Assembly (NCBI RefSeq): GCF_016757735.1
Contig: NZ_CP068439.1
Location: forward strand, 310,001-374,000
Direction: 5' to 3'
Source: Aequorivita iocasae
GTDB lineage: Bacteria; Bacteroidota; Bacteroidia; Flavobacteriales; Flavobacteriaceae
DNA length: 64,000 nucleotides
The translations under genes and the position numbers were made by a program. Under the pieces are notes generated by a model. It did no database searches and was not told where the DNA came from. It worked only from the letters and a program-made list of their open reading frames with translations. Shown one piece after another: positions 9,365-19,767 of the stretch (position 1 is the stretch's first letter; every line of letters starts with the position of its first letter).

Positions 9365-10465
9365 TTGTCATATACACATTTAAATTTCTCCCGAGTTGAT
9401 AGCGCTAAATTTTTCAGAACGCTGAACAGGCGCGTTAACGATTATTTTAAGGATAACAACATAGCACGCACCGGAAACTGGAAACTGCACTTGAAAACAA
9501 TCATTATGTTTTCGCTCTATCTAACACCGTACTTCCTGCTTCTTACACTTGATTTTCCTGGCTGGGCACAATTGCTTTTTACCATTATTATGGGCGTGGG
9601 CATGGCTGGCGTGGGCATGAATGTAATGCACGATGCAAACCACGGATCCTATTCATCAAAAAAATGGGTGAATAAAATTATGGGCGGAAGCATGTATATT
9701 CTTGCCGGAAACGTATATAACTGGCAGGTACAGCACAATGTACTGCACCACACTTACACCAATATCCACGGCCACGACGAAGATCTGGAAGCAGGAAGAA
9801 TACTTCGATTTTCAAAACATTCTAAGTGGCACAGATTCCATAAATTCCAACACTGGTACAGTCTCTTTTTCTACGGCCTATTAACTTTTAATTGGGTCTT
9901 GACCACCGATTTTTTTCAGACAAAAAGATACTTGGCCCGTAAACTTTCCTATGGAAAACTGCCAAAACCGGTTACACAGTGGAGTATTTTGGTCATTACC
10001 AAAATAATTTACGTATCCCTTTGGATCGTTATACCCATTCTCTTTTTTAATATTGTCTGGTGGAAAATTCTTTTGGGATTCTTCATTATGCACTATGTTG
10101 CAGGCTTAATATTGAGCATTGTTTTTCAACTCGCACATGTAGTAAATTCTACAGATATAATGTTGCCGGACGAAAGCGGAACGATGAAAAACACTTGGGC
10201 GATCCACCAGCTATTTACTACAGTAAACTTTTCAACAAACAATAAAATTGTAAATTGGTACACCGGTGGCTTGAACCATCAAGTAGAGCATCATATTTTT
10301 CCGAATATAAGCCACATACATTACAAGAATATTTCTAAAATTGTAAAAAGCACTACCAAAGAGTTCAATTTACCCTACAAAGAATATAAAACCACCCGCA
10401 AGGCTATTATTGCACATTTTAGGCATTTAAAAGAAATGGGGCTAAAGCCTGCCGTATCCGTTTAA
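9365..10465 (+). CDS. Membrane fatty acid / acyl-CoA desaturase
   Basis: 366-aa integral membrane di-iron desaturase that introduces a double bond into acyl chains, affecting membrane fluidity. Three histidine clusters are present: HDANH (89-93), HNVLHH (124-129) and HQVEHH near residue 308, embedded in a multi-pass membrane protein. The proposed start is TTG; no in-frame ATG occurs before residue 48, which would lose N-terminal sequence, so initiation at TTG (or an upstream ATT) is likely. Only 5 bp separate it from the downstream aminotransferase, so the pair is probably cotranscribed. Confidence 0.88.
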   Translation: MSYTHLNFSRVDSAKFFRTLNRRVNDYFKDNNIARTGNWKLHLKTIIMFSLYLTPYFLLLTLDFPGWAQLLFTIIMGVGMAGVGMNVMHDANHGSYSSKKWVNKIMGGSMYILAGNVYNWQVQHNVLHHTYTNIHGHDEDLEAGRILRFSKHSKWHRFHKFQHWYSLFFYGLLTFNWVLTTDFFQTKRYLARKLSYGKLPKPVTQWSILVITKIIYVSLWIVIPILFFNIVWWKILLGFFIMHYVAGLILSIVFQLAHVVNSTDIMLPDESGTMKNTWAIHQLFTTVNFSTNNKIVNWYTGGLNHQVEHHIFPNISHIHYKNISKIVKSTTKEFNLPYKEYKTTRKAIIAHFRHLKEMGLKPAVSV

Positions 10466-10470
10466 ATATT

Positions 10471-11658
10471 ATGGACAACAGACTTTCAAAACGCGTGAAC
10501 GAGATGGCCACCTCGGCCACATTGGCAATGGCCGCCAAAACAAGAGAATTAAAAGAACAGGGCATAGATATAATTGGGTTAAGTTTGGGAGAGCCAGATT
10601 TTCCTGTGCCAGATTTTATTAAGGATGCAGCTATTCAAGCCATTCAAGACAATTACCATTCCTATACACCCGTTGATGGTTATGGCGATCTAAAAAAGGC
10701 TATCATTACCAAGTTTAAAAGAGACAATCATTTAGAATATAAGCCATCACAAATTGTGGTTTCCTCTGGAGCCAAGCAGTCATTGGCAAATTTGACAATG
10801 GTTTTATTGGATGATGGCGATGAGGTTTTGTTACCAGCACCATATTGGGTAAGCTATGCAGACCAATGTAAAGTTGCCGGTGGTATTCCAAAAGAAATAC
10901 CTACTTCTATTGAAACCGATTTCAAGGTAACTGCCGAGGCTTTGGAAGCCGCCATTACACCAAAAACAAAACTTATTATTTATAGTTCCCCATGCAATCC
11001 AAGTGGCTCTGTTTACAGCAAAAAAGAGCTACGCAAATTGGCCGATGTTTTGGTAAAATATCCAGATGTTATCGTTATCAGTGATGAAATTTATGAACAC
11101 ATAAACTTCAGTGGGGGCCATGCCTCGATGGCAGAATTTGATGATATGTATGACCGTACCGTAGTTGTAAACGGTGTTTCCAAAGCATTTTCCATGACAG
11201 GTTGGCGCATTGGCTACATCGGTGGGCCAGAGTGGATCGCAAAAGCCTGCAATAAGATGCAAGGACAAGTTACCAGCGGTGCCAATTGTATTGCACAAAG
11301 AGCCACAATCACAGCCTTGGAAAATCCACCAAGCAAGATTCAATTTATGGTAGACGCCTTTAAGGAAAGAAGAAAATTAATTTTGAATTTGCTTTCTGAA
11401 ATTGAAGGCTTTAAAACAAACCAGCCTGAGGGTGCTTTTTATGTGTTTCCCGATATTTCCTATTTCTTTGGAAAAACCCTGCGCGGAAAAAACATAAACA
11501 CGGCTTCTGATTTTTCTCTTTATCTTTTGGAGGAGGCCAAAGTAGCAACCGTAACAGGCGAAGCCTTTGGCGACCCAAATTGCATACGTCTTTCTTATGC
11601 AGCTTCTGAAACGGAAATAAAAGAAGCCATGCGACGGATTAAGGAAGCCTTAGCGTAA
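10471..11658 (+). CDS. PLP-dependent aminotransferase, aspartate aminotransferase type
   Basis: 395-aa cytoplasmic class I/II aminotransferase. The Schiff-base Lys238 is in VSKAFSMTGWRIGY, with PLP-binding Asn176 (SSPCNPSG), Asp205 and Tyr208 (SDEIYEH), and a C-terminal RLSYA Arg that binds the substrate carboxylate. It is closest to the thermostable-type aspartate aminotransferases (AspC/AspAT Ib), which interconvert aspartate and oxaloacetate with glutamate/2-oxoglutarate. It is separated by 5 bp from the desaturase and followed by a terminator. Confidence 0.9.
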   Translation: MDNRLSKRVNEMATSATLAMAAKTRELKEQGIDIIGLSLGEPDFPVPDFIKDAAIQAIQDNYHSYTPVDGYGDLKKAIITKFKRDNHLEYKPSQIVVSSGAKQSLANLTMVLLDDGDEVLLPAPYWVSYADQCKVAGGIPKEIPTSIETDFKVTAEALEAAITPKTKLIIYSSPCNPSGSVYSKKELRKLADVLVKYPDVIVISDEIYEHINFSGGHASMAEFDDMYDRTVVVNGVSKAFSMTGWRIGYIGGPEWIAKACNKMQGQVTSGANCIAQRATITALENPPSKIQFMVDAFKERRKLILNLLSEIEGFKTNQPEGAFYVFPDISYFFGKTLRGKNINTASDFSLYLLEEAKVATVTGEAFGDPNCIRLSYAASETEIKEAMRRIKEALA

Positions 11659-11672
11659 CTTGTAGTAGAAAC

Positions 11673-11705
11673 GGGATTGATAAAAATTAATCAATCCCTT
11701 TTTTA
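11673..11705 (+). terminator. Rho-independent terminator after aminotransferase
   Basis: GGGATTGAT (11673-11681) pairs with ATCAATCCC (11690-11698), followed by a T-tract. Confidence 0.85.
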
Positions 11706-11765
11706 TTTTCAATTTATCAGTACTTTAGACTATTATTTTTTTTAATTTAATCCCAATCATTAACA

Positions 11766-14681
11766 ATGAAAACTAAAATTACCTTAATTCTATTTTTCTT
11801 AGTAATTGTCTTTCAAGTACAAGCTCAGGAAAAAACAAATGCTACATACGTTGGTACTATAGGATCGATGGTACATGTACCATCAATAGCTTCCCAAACA
11901 AATTTACCGCCTGCGAGGGTAAAAGAACAAGTGATGCAAGATGGAAGAGCTTCAAAAAACTTGATTGTTCCTGGAAAAGACCCCCAGATAGAAGATGATT
12001 ATTTCAAGAGAAATCCAGACAAGATGGAGCAAGTACTTAGTGGAAGAGCCCCTACCTTGGTTTTTGATGCTGCAGAGTCAAGCTCACAGCCTACCGACCC
12101 CTCGATTGGTGTTGGCCCAAATCATGCGGTGGTAGTATTCAATACCGGTTTCAGAATATTTGACAAAAGTGGAAATCCGCTTACAGGACAAATCTCTCCA
12201 AATCCAACAATTTTTCCAAACGGAGGTTGCTGCGACCTTACCATTTCATATGATAATGCTGCTGATAGATTTGTAATGACCTTTTTAGGCAATGGTGCAC
12301 AAATTGCTGTTTCTGATGGTCCAGATCCAGTGAATGACGGCTGGTATGTTTATACTATTCCTCAAATTAATGATTACCAAAAACTTTCTGTATGGAGCGA
12401 TGGGTATTATATGACTGACAATACTACGGCAACCAATAGAATTTATGCAATGGAACGCACAAAAATGATTGCGGGCGACCCTTCTGCCCAAATAATTGGT
12501 TTTCCATTGCCGGGTATTGTAACCAGTGGTTTCTATAGCCCCCAAGCTTTAAATGTAAGCAATAATAATCTTCCTGCCGCTGGAGGCTTACCTATTATAT
12601 ATTTACAAGATGATGCTTGGTCGGGAGTTTCCCAAGATCACATAAAAATATGGACTGTAGACGTAAATTGGGCCAGCCCAGGAAGTTCAACAATATCTGC
12701 CCCTGTAGAGCTAACCACTACTCCATTTATTTCAGTTTTTGATGGCGGAAGTTTTTCAAACTTGACCCAGCCAGGTGGTGGCTCTGATATAGATGCATTA
12801 CAAGCCACCATAATGAATCAGGCCCAATTCAGAAAATTTTCAGACCACAATTCCGCTTTATTCAACTTTGTGGTTGATACGGATGCTTCCGGAGGTGAAC
12901 TTGCAGGCGTTCGTTGGTTTGAGCTTCGCCAATCTGCAGATGGACAGCCTTGGTCTATTTATCAAGAAGGTACATATACATCACCTGAAGGAAAACACGC
13001 TTGGCATGCAAGTATGATAATGGATGTTCAAGGGAATATTGGTATGGGTTATACCGCAATGGCAGGCCCTACGACCCCAAATCCTAATTCAAAGAGAGTT
13101 AGTTCCTACTATACAGGACGTTATGCAAACGACCCATTAAATACAATGACTATTGCTGAAGAATTGATCGCTGCAGGAAACCAAAATATTCCTAGCTTTC
13201 GCTATGGTGACTATAGTAAAATCGATTTGGACCCTGCTAATGACAAACAATTTTGGTTCATTAATGAATATATGAACAATGGAAGAAAAGATGTGGTAGG
13301 TGTATTCCAAATTGCCCCAAACTTCAATAACGATGTTGGAGTTGTTAGTATTGACTCACCAATAACCGGAACCCTTTCAAACAGTGAAACAGTTACCGTT
13401 ACCATTTTTAACTACGGGCAAAACAGTGCTTCAAACTTTCCTGTAACCTTCCAGGTAGATGGAGGGGCTGTAATTTCAGAAAATTTTACCGGAACAATAG
13501 CTTCTGCTGCAACAGCTCAATATACCTTTACAGCTACTGCAAACCTAGGTACTGTAGGGCAAACCTATTCCATTACTTCTGAAACCAACTTGAGTGGTGA
13601 TCAAGACACATCTAACGATGGTCGCACAAAAATGGTTACTTATCTGCAACCAAATGATATTGGCGTAAGCGCAATTACAGCACCAGTTTCAGGAACTGAC
13701 TTAACAGCTGCAGAAAATATTGTAGTTACCATTAATAACTTTGGAGGCGAGCCAAAATCAAATTTTGATGTATCGTACAACTTAGACGGAACTATAGTTA
13801 CAGAAGTAGTTGCCGGTCCTTTAGCAGGAAATTCATCAACCTCATATACTTTTACTCAAACTGGAGATTTTTCTGCACTCGGCACTTATAATCTTAGCGC
13901 TTATACTTCCTTACCCGGTGACAGCGATACTTCAAATGATGAAACTTCAGTTGTTATAACAAAGCAAAACTGTCAACCAACAGCCGATTGTACCTTGGGA
14001 GATGGCTTTCGATTATTCAGCGTAACCGATATAAACAATCCATCTGCGTGCGAAGGCTATGGTGATTTCACAAATCTTGTTGCCCAAATGGAAGTGGACT
14101 CTACCAACGAGCTTACCGTTACTACCGGATATGGTAACCAGTATATTGTAGTTTGGGTAGATTTTAACGATGATTTTGTTTTCACTCCTAATGAAAAAGT
14201 AGTTAATAATTACGTAGTAGCTCCCGGTCAAGGTAGCGGAACCTATACAGAAACCATGGATTTGATAATTCCAGCTGGAGCTACAGAAGGACAACACCTT
14301 ATGCGCGCCAAATCCAATTGGAATAATCCCGTTCCAGAAGATGCTTGTGAGGAAACAACGTACGGTGAAACCGAAGATTATACTGCACAGATTGGAAACT
14401 TAGTAGGCATAGATGAAAATATTTTTGACGAAAATGGCTTAACCGTTTTATCGTTGGATAATAACAATTTCGACATAACATTGAAAACAGTAAATTATTC
14501 AGGGGCTTTGAACCTCTCTGTTCACAATACGCTGGGGCAAAGATTACTATTCAAAAAACTTGAAAACGACGGTAACGGTTACAGTTATAAATTGGATATG
14601 AGCTATGTCGCAAAAGGTATTTATCTAATTCGTGTTGGAAACAAAAAAGACGGAAGAGTTAAACGAATTATCGTAAAATAA
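11766..14681 (+). CDS. Large secreted protein with CARDB-like and GEVED domains and T9SS sorting tail
   Basis: 971-aa secreted protein. It has a signal peptide (to QVQAQ, about 20), a large N-terminal region of about residues 90-515 with repeated aromatic/Gly strands (possibly propeller-like, not recognised), and two tandem CARDB-type beta-sandwich repeats starting NDVGVVSIDSPITG and NDIGVSAITAPVSG. A GEVED domain follows (VVWVDFNDDFVFTPNE ... YGETEDY), then a T9SS type A tail (LSVHNTLGQRLLFKKL ... KGIYLIRVGNK). This architecture is common in surface-exposed or adhesive T9SS cargo. No protease or glycosidase motif was identified. It stands alone between two terminators. Confidence 0.85.
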   Translation: MKTKITLILFFLVIVFQVQAQEKTNATYVGTIGSMVHVPSIASQTNLPPARVKEQVMQDGRASKNLIVPGKDPQIEDDYFKRNPDKMEQVLSGRAPTLVFDAAESSSQPTDPSIGVGPNHAVVVFNTGFRIFDKSGNPLTGQISPNPTIFPNGGCCDLTISYDNAADRFVMTFLGNGAQIAVSDGPDPVNDGWYVYTIPQINDYQKLSVWSDGYYMTDNTTATNRIYAMERTKMIAGDPSAQIIGFPLPGIVTSGFYSPQALNVSNNNLPAAGGLPIIYLQDDAWSGVSQDHIKIWTVDVNWASPGSSTISAPVELTTTPFISVFDGGSFSNLTQPGGGSDIDALQATIMNQAQFRKFSDHNSALFNFVVDTDASGGELAGVRWFELRQSADGQPWSIYQEGTYTSPEGKHAWHASMIMDVQGNIGMGYTAMAGPTTPNPNSKRVSSYYTGRYANDPLNTMTIAEELIAAGNQNIPSFRYGDYSKIDLDPANDKQFWFINEYMNNGRKDVVGVFQIAPNFNNDVGVVSIDSPITGTLSNSETVTVTIFNYGQNSASNFPVTFQVDGGAVISENFTGTIASAATAQYTFTATANLGTVGQTYSITSETNLSGDQDTSNDGRTKMVTYLQPNDIGVSAITAPVSGTDLTAAENIVVTINNFGGEPKSNFDVSYNLDGTIVTEVVAGPLAGNSSTSYTFTQTGDFSALGTYNLSAYTSLPGDSDTSNDETSVVITKQNCQPTADCTLGDGFRLFSVTDINNPSACEGYGDFTNLVAQMEVDSTNELTVTTGYGNQYIVVWVDFNDDFVFTPNEKVVNNYVVAPGQGSGTYTETMDLIIPAGATEGQHLMRAKSNWNNPVPEDACEETTYGETEDYTAQIGNLVGIDENIFDENGLTVLSLDNNNFDITLKTVNYSGALNLSVHNTLGQRLLFKKLENDGNGYSYKLDMSYVAKGIYLIRVGNKKDGRVKRIIVK

Positions 14682-14706
14682 TTTTAACACATTTTAAATC
14701 TTAAAG

Positions 14707-14739
14707 AACCCAAAGCACAAATTCTGCTTTGGGTTTTTT
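14707..14739 (+). terminator. Rho-independent terminator after large T9SS protein
   Basis: AACCCAAAGCA (14707-14717) pairs with TGCTTTGGGTT (14725-14735) followed by T6. Confidence 0.92.
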
Positions 14740-14778
14740 CATGCTTCCAATTGCTGTATTTTTACAAAAAAACTTACA

Positions 14779-15945
14779 ATGGCTAAAATTTTATTATTGG
14801 GAAGCGGAGAACTGGGTAAAGAATTTACCATTGCCGCAAAAAGAATCGGACAAACGGTAATAGCGGTTGATAGCTATGAGAATGCCCCCGCCGCCCAAAT
14901 AGCAGATATGACAGAAGTAATAAATATGCTCGACGGGCATGCCTTGGATGCAATCGTGGAAAAATACAAACCAGACTACATTGTTCCAGAAATTGAAGCC
15001 ATACGCACCGAACGCTTCTACGAATATGAAAAACAGGGCTACACCGTAATCCCTTCCGCAAAAGCGGCAAATTTTACTATGAACCGTAAAGCCATTCGTG
15101 ATTTGGCTGCAAAAGAGTTGGGCTTAAAAACCGCCGAATACCGTTACGCAACCTCTGTTGAAAGCCTTAAGAAAGCAGTTTTGGAAATTGGTATTCCCTG
15201 CGTTATAAAACCATTGATGTCTTCCAGCGGAAAAGGCCAAAGCATCATAAAAACTGAGGCAGACGTTAAAAATGCTTGGAACTATTCACAAGCTGGTTCC
15301 CGCGGCGATGTTGCTGAAGTAATCGTGGAAGCCTTTATAAATTTCAATTACGAAATCACACTTTTAACCGTTACCCAACAAAATGGAAAAACACTTTTTT
15401 GTCCACCTATAGGCCATCGGCAGGAACGGGGGGATTATATGGAAAGCTGGCAACCCGCAACTATGGAAAATTCAGCTTTAAATGAAGCACAACAAATGGC
15501 CGAAAAGGTTACCACTGCCCTAAGCGGTTGCGGTATTTGGGGCGTGGAGTTTTTTGTTGCAGATGATGGGGTGTATTTTTCAGAACTTTCACCACGACCG
15601 CACGATACAGGGATGGTAACTTTAGCCAAAACCCAAAACTTCAATGAATTTGAACTGCATCTTCGCGCAGTTTTGGGACTTCCAATTACTGAAATTACAC
15701 AGGAGCGCATTGGGGCAAGTGCGGTTATTTTAGCTTCGGAAAATTCACAAAATCCAACATTTGAAGGTTTGGAAACTGTGGCTGCTTCCCCGAAAACGGA
15801 TTTCAGAATATTCGGAAAACCCACCTCGCGACCCTACAGGAGAATGGGAGTGGTTTTAACCTATGACGCGCTTAACGGAAATATTTCAGAAGTAACGGAA
15901 AAGGCAAAAAAGCTAGCGAGTGAAGTAAAAGTAATTTCAAAATAA
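14779..15945 (+). CDS. purT: Formate-dependent phosphoribosylglycinamide formyltransferase (GAR transformylase 2)
   Basis: 388-aa ATP-grasp enzyme that formylates GAR with formate and ATP, in de novo purine synthesis. The N-terminal [13 protein letters not shown] Rossmann segment, [24 protein letters not shown] (ATP-binding loop), GVEFFV and [15 protein letters not shown] are characteristic of PurT. Length agrees with E. coli PurT (392 aa). The later pathway gene purH is at 61.3 kb. The gene stands alone with its own terminator upstream. Confidence 0.95.
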   Translation: MAKILLLGSGELGKEFTIAAKRIGQTVIAVDSYENAPAAQIADMTEVINMLDGHALDAIVEKYKPDYIVPEIEAIRTERFYEYEKQGYTVIPSAKAANFTMNRKAIRDLAAKELGLKTAEYRYATSVESLKKAVLEIGIPCVIKPLMSSSGKGQSIIKTEADVKNAWNYSQAGSRGDVAEVIVEAFINFNYEITLLTVTQQNGKTLFCPPIGHRQERGDYMESWQPATMENSALNEAQQMAEKVTTALSGCGIWGVEFFVADDGVYFSELSPRPHDTGMVTLAKTQNFNEFELHLRAVLGLPITEITQERIGASAVILASENSQNPTFEGLETVAASPKTDFRIFGKPTSRPYRRMGVVLTYDALNGNISEVTEKAKKLASEVKVISK

Positions 15946-15971
15946 ACCGAAACAATAATTCTTAACTCAAA

Positions 15972-17477
15972 TTATCTGTTTCTCCAGAAAAAGGGAGTTA
16001 ACAGAATTAGCACGGTAAACAGTTCCAATCTACCAATAAGCATCAAAAAACTGGACCACCACTTTGCCGCATCGGGCAGATATGCATAATTATCTACCGG
16101 TCCAAGATCGCCAAGTGCTGGACCTACATTTCCTAAGGTTGAAGCGGCTCCTCCGAGTGCGGTTTTGAAATCCAATCCTATCCAAGAAAAAACCAAGGTT
16201 CCTATAATAAATGAAAGCATATATAAAATAAAGAAGCCAAGAATGTTAAATACAATAGGTTGCGGGACAGCTTTTCTGTTATACCGAACAGGTAAAATGG
16301 CGTGTGGGTGCAACGTTCTTTTAAATTCAAGAACGCCATTTTTGATCATTATTAGATGGCGCATTACCTTTATTCCTCCGGCGGTGGAACCCGCACAGCC
16401 TCCCAAAAACATCATCCCGAAAAAGAAAATTGTCAAAAATGGTGTCCACATGGTATAATCAGCGCTTACAAAACCTGTGGTTGTAATAATTGTAAGTACT
16501 TGGAAAAGTGCATGCCGAAAAGCACTCTCAAATTGCCCCCAAACCATTGGGTGTGCAATTCCTGAAAGCGTCACGTCTGCTTCAAAATAAATTAATAAAG
16601 CTGCCACAATGGTAAGCCCAATTATAAAGGCTGAATACATTTTAAACTCTTCATCCTGAAAAATCTTCTGAAATTTCCTTTTAAAGGCAAAATAACTTAA
16701 TACAAAATTGCTTCCCGCCAAAAACATGAATACAATGATAATATATTGAACCACAGGATTGTCATTCCAATAAGCCACACTCGCATTTTTGGTGGAAAAC
16801 CCCCCTGTGCTCAATGTTGCCAATGAATGATTTATAGCATCAAAAAAGCTCATTCCGGCAATTTTCAACAAAATTGTTTCGGCTAACGTGTAGCCTACAT
16901 ATATAAGCCATAATCTTTTTGCTGTATCTGTAATCCTAGGATGGAGTTTATCGCCTCCCGGTCCTGGAGCTTCAGCTGCGAAAAGCTGCATACCTCCTAT
17001 TCCCAGTAAGGGCAATATGGCAATAGCCAAAACAATTATACCCATACCCCCAATCCAATGGGTTATACTTCGCCAAAAGAGTACCCCGCGGGGAATGATT
17101 TCTATATCGGTTAAAATGGAAGCGCCTGTGGTGGTATAGCCGCTCATTGTCTCAAAAAAAGCATTGGTAAAACTGGGGATTGCCCCCGTAAATATATACG
17201 GCAAAGTACCAATGAGCGCCATAAATATCCACCCAAAAGTAACTATTATGTATCCTTCCCGCTTTTGGATTTCTTTCCGGTGGTTTTTTGTAAAGATCAT
17301 TCCAATTCCACCTATTCCCAAAGCAACCGTACCCGCTAAAAGCATTTGTGTGAGGACACCATCTTCATAATACCAACTAACTATGGAAGACAACAACATA
17401 AAACCCCCATTAACTATGAGCAAAAGGCCCATGAGGTGTAAAATGATTCTATAGTTAAGTTTTGTAAGTGAATTCAT
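15972..17477 (-). CDS. trkH: Trk-type potassium uptake membrane subunit
   Basis: 501-aa integral membrane K+ channel/transporter subunit with about ten hydrophobic segments and selectivity-filter-like loops: TMSGYTTTGASI, LSTGGFST, TTTGFVSADY and STLGNVGPALG. A longer frame exists up to 17525, but the start at 17477 (MNSLTKLNYR) is preferred: its ATG overlaps the trkA stop by one base (TAATG), a classic coupling arrangement, and no family member needs the extra 16 residues. It works with TrkA, encoded just upstream. Confidence 0.93.
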   Translation of the reverse strand: MNSLTKLNYRIILHLMGLLLIVNGGFMLLSSIVSWYYEDGVLTQMLLAGTVALGIGGIGMIFTKNHRKEIQKREGYIIVTFGWIFMALIGTLPYIFTGAIPSFTNAFFETMSGYTTTGASILTDIEIIPRGVLFWRSITHWIGGMGIIVLAIAILPLLGIGGMQLFAAEAPGPGGDKLHPRITDTAKRLWLIYVGYTLAETILLKIAGMSFFDAINHSLATLSTGGFSTKNASVAYWNDNPVVQYIIIVFMFLAGSNFVLSYFAFKRKFQKIFQDEEFKMYSAFIIGLTIVAALLIYFEADVTLSGIAHPMVWGQFESAFRHALFQVLTIITTTGFVSADYTMWTPFLTIFFFGMMFLGGCAGSTAGGIKVMRHLIMIKNGVLEFKRTLHPHAILPVRYNRKAVPQPIVFNILGFFILYMLSFIIGTLVFSWIGLDFKTALGGAASTLGNVGPALGDLGPVDNYAYLPDAAKWWSSFLMLIGRLELFTVLILLTPFFWRNR

Positions 17478-18826
17478 TATATGAAAAGTTTTTCCACTTT
17501 TCCAATGGATTGCGGAAGACAGCAAACCACTACTCTATCGCCACTTTTAATTTCAAAATCGCCCAATGCAATAATTCCTTCTCCATTTCTTACTACCCCG
17601 CCAATGATTGCAGAAGCAGGAAAATCAAGATCCTTTATCTTTTTATTGCAAACTTTGGAATGCGAGTAAACCACAAACTCCAAAAGTTCGGCATTCATGT
17701 TGTTCAACTTTGTAATTGCCACAACTTCTCCTTTGCGTACGTAGCGGAATATATTATTTGCCGCGAGAAGCTTTTTGTTAATAAGCGTATCAATGCCAAT
17801 AGAATGGGATAGCTGAAAATAATCCATATTTTCAACCAAGGCGATGGCTTTTTTTACGCCTTTGGATTTGGCAACCAAACAGGACATAATATTGGTTTCG
17901 CTATTCCCGGTTACCGAAATAAATGCGTCCATATCTTCAATAGATTCTTCCTGAAGCAGATCTACATTTCTACCATCCCCATTAATTACCAGACAGCCCG
18001 GAATATCATCGGCTATTTCAAAAGCTTTGTCCTTACTGCTTTCTATAAGTTTTACCCTAAAACTGCTTTTGCAAAGGTCTTTTGCTGTTTTGTAACCAAT
18101 TTTACTTCCGCCGAGAATCATTACATTTTTAATTTCCTGCCGGACTTTTCCGGTAAGTTTAAAAATTTGTTCCAAGCCATTTTTACAAGTGGTAAAATAT
18201 ACTTGGTCGCCCTCCTTAAACTGTGTATCGCCTCTGGGAATCAATGTATATTGTGTTCCGAAACGCTGCAAAGCAATGGGCACATACCGCAGCTCGGGAT
18301 GCAACTTTGCAACTTCCTTCACAGATTTACCTACAAAAGCAGACGTACGTGAAAGATTTAGACCAATCATCGTCAATGCACCATCTTCAAATTCATAGGT
18401 GTCGTTGAAAGCGCTTTGGTTTAACAGCAACTCTATTTCATTTGCAGCCAATGATTCTGGTGAAATAAGTTCGTCAATACCAAACTTCGTAAACCCTACC
18501 TCATCTTTTCTATCTATAAATTCGGTGTTGGAAATACGGGCAATGGTCCTTTTTGCGCCCAATTGTTTAGCTAGTACACAAACAGTAATGTTTGTGGTTT
18601 CGCTGGAAGTTACAGCTATTACAAGATCGGTATCATTCACCCGGGAATCCTGAAGCACAGAAATGGAAGTGGCATCGCCCCTTACTACGCGAATGTCCAA
18701 ATGCGTATCCGCATTAGCTAATGAGTCGCGATTGGTATCAATAAGGGTAATGTCCTGTGATTCAAAAGACAATAGCTTCGCCAAGTGAAATCCCACCTCG
18801 CCGGCACCAGCAATGATAATCTTCAT
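17477..18826 (-). CDS. trkA: Trk potassium system NAD-binding peripheral subunit
   Basis: 449-aa cytoplasmic regulatory subunit with two RCK halves. The first begins MKIIIAGAGEVGFHLAK and the second NVMILGGSKIGYKTAK (about residue 232), each a Rossmann GxGxxG-type nucleotide site followed by a TrkA-C domain. It gates TrkH in response to NAD(H)/ATP. It is first in the trkA-trkH operon, with stop and start overlapping by one base. A -7 promoter box lies about 80 bp upstream. Confidence 0.95.
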   Translation of the reverse strand: MKIIIAGAGEVGFHLAKLLSFESQDITLIDTNRDSLANADTHLDIRVVRGDATSISVLQDSRVNDTDLVIAVTSSETTNITVCVLAKQLGAKRTIARISNTEFIDRKDEVGFTKFGIDELISPESLAANEIELLLNQSAFNDTYEFEDGALTMIGLNLSRTSAFVGKSVKEVAKLHPELRYVPIALQRFGTQYTLIPRGDTQFKEGDQVYFTTCKNGLEQIFKLTGKVRQEIKNVMILGGSKIGYKTAKDLCKSSFRVKLIESSKDKAFEIADDIPGCLVINGDGRNVDLLQEESIEDMDAFISVTGNSETNIMSCLVAKSKGVKKAIALVENMDYFQLSHSIGIDTLINKKLLAANNIFRYVRKGEVVAITKLNNMNAELLEFVVYSHSKVCNKKIKDLDFPASAIIGGVVRNGEGIIALGDFEIKSGDRVVVCCLPQSIGKVEKLFI

Positions 18827-18902
18827 TAAGATTGAATTTAATTTTTAAAATAGGCTTACCGAAGTTTTTCCAAATAAGGCTATTTTAATATATATGTGTG
18901 TG

Positions 18903-18910
18903 CAAAGATA
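18903..18910 (-). promoter_or_regulatory. -7 promoter box for trkA-trkH
   Basis: Minus-strand TATCTTTG fits TAnnTTTG; it lies about 77 bp upstream of the trkA start. Confidence 0.45.
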
Positions 18911-19011
18911 TAGAAATAAAAGCCATGGATTAAGATATTGTATTTCAAGAAGAAATATGGATAAATAGGTTGAAACTTTAACAAAGTTACCAGCGCCTCT
19001 CAAAAAATATG

Positions 19012-19019
19012 TAGTTTTG
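19012..19019 (+). promoter_or_regulatory. -7 promoter box for ubiE-porT
   Basis: TAGTTTTG fits TAnnTTTG and lies 13 bp before the ATG at 19033, implying a leader of only a few bases. Confidence 0.5.
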
Positions 19020-19032
19020 CAAGCGCAATTTT

Positions 19033-19764
19033 ATGGAAAAGAAAATAACCCCCTATAAAGATTCTTCGGAAGGAAAAAAGAAGCAGGTTGAACAGATGTT
19101 CGATACTATCTCTGAAAATTATGACGGCCTAAACCGTGTAATTTCTTTGGGTTCCGATGTCAAGTGGCGAAAAAAGGTAATCAAAATGGTTGCCGCAGTA
19201 AAACCTGAAACCATTTTGGACATTGCTACGGGCACCGGCGATCTGGCCATTCAGTTTGCCGAAAAAACTTCCTCGGAAAAAATTGTGGGCTTGGATATTT
19301 CCGAAGGAATGTTATCCGTTGCCCGTAAAAAGGTTACTGGAAAGAAAATTTCAGAAAAGATCGAGTTTGTGCAGGCAGATTCTGAAGCTTTGCCTTTTGA
19401 AGACAATACTTTTGATGCCATTACTGTTTCCTTTGGAATCCGGAATTTTGAAAATCTTGAAAAAGGCCTTTCTGAAATTCTCCGTGTCTTAAAGAAAGGG
19501 GGCTTGTTTGTAATCTTGGAAACTTCGGTACCCTCAAAATTTCCTTTTAAGCAAGGGTATTATTTTTATTCAAAAAATATTTTGCCCTTGGTGGGAAAGC
19601 TCTTTTCCAAAGACAAAGTTGCGTACAGATATTTGAGCGAAAGTGCCTCCGTATTTCCGCACGGGGAAAAGCTCAACAATATTTTGCGCAAAATTGGGTT
19701 TAATGAAGTGAAAAATAAACCACAGACTTTCGGTGTGGCAACTATCTATAATGCTACTAAATAA
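19033..19764 (+). CDS. ubiE: Demethylmenaquinone methyltransferase
   Basis: 243-aa SAM methyltransferase catalysing the last step of menaquinone synthesis. It shows the UbiE/MenG signature: [19 protein letters not shown] near the N-terminus, SAM motif [19 protein letters not shown], and [13 protein letters not shown] / [10 protein letters not shown]. Bacteroidota use menaquinone, so the demethylmenaquinone reaction is the likely one (menG in other nomenclature). The PorT-like gene follows after 3 bp, so the two are cotranscribed. Confidence 0.95.
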   Translation: MEKKITPYKDSSEGKKKQVEQMFDTISENYDGLNRVISLGSDVKWRKKVIKMVAAVKPETILDIATGTGDLAIQFAEKTSSEKIVGLDISEGMLSVARKKVTGKKISEKIEFVQADSEALPFEDNTFDAITVSFGIRNFENLEKGLSEILRVLKKGGLFVILETSVPSKFPFKQGYYFYSKNILPLVGKLFSKDKVAYRYLSESASVFPHGEKLNNILRKIGFNEVKNKPQTFGVATIYNATK

Positions 19765-19767
19765 TTT

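Noticed and set aside
15435-15824. 129-codon open frame opposite purT
   Set aside because: Mirror of conserved purT codons; no domain.
17478-17525. 16-residue N-terminal extension of trkH
   Set aside because: It would lie within trkA coding DNA; the TAATG overlap at 17477 is the normal coupling and the family start.
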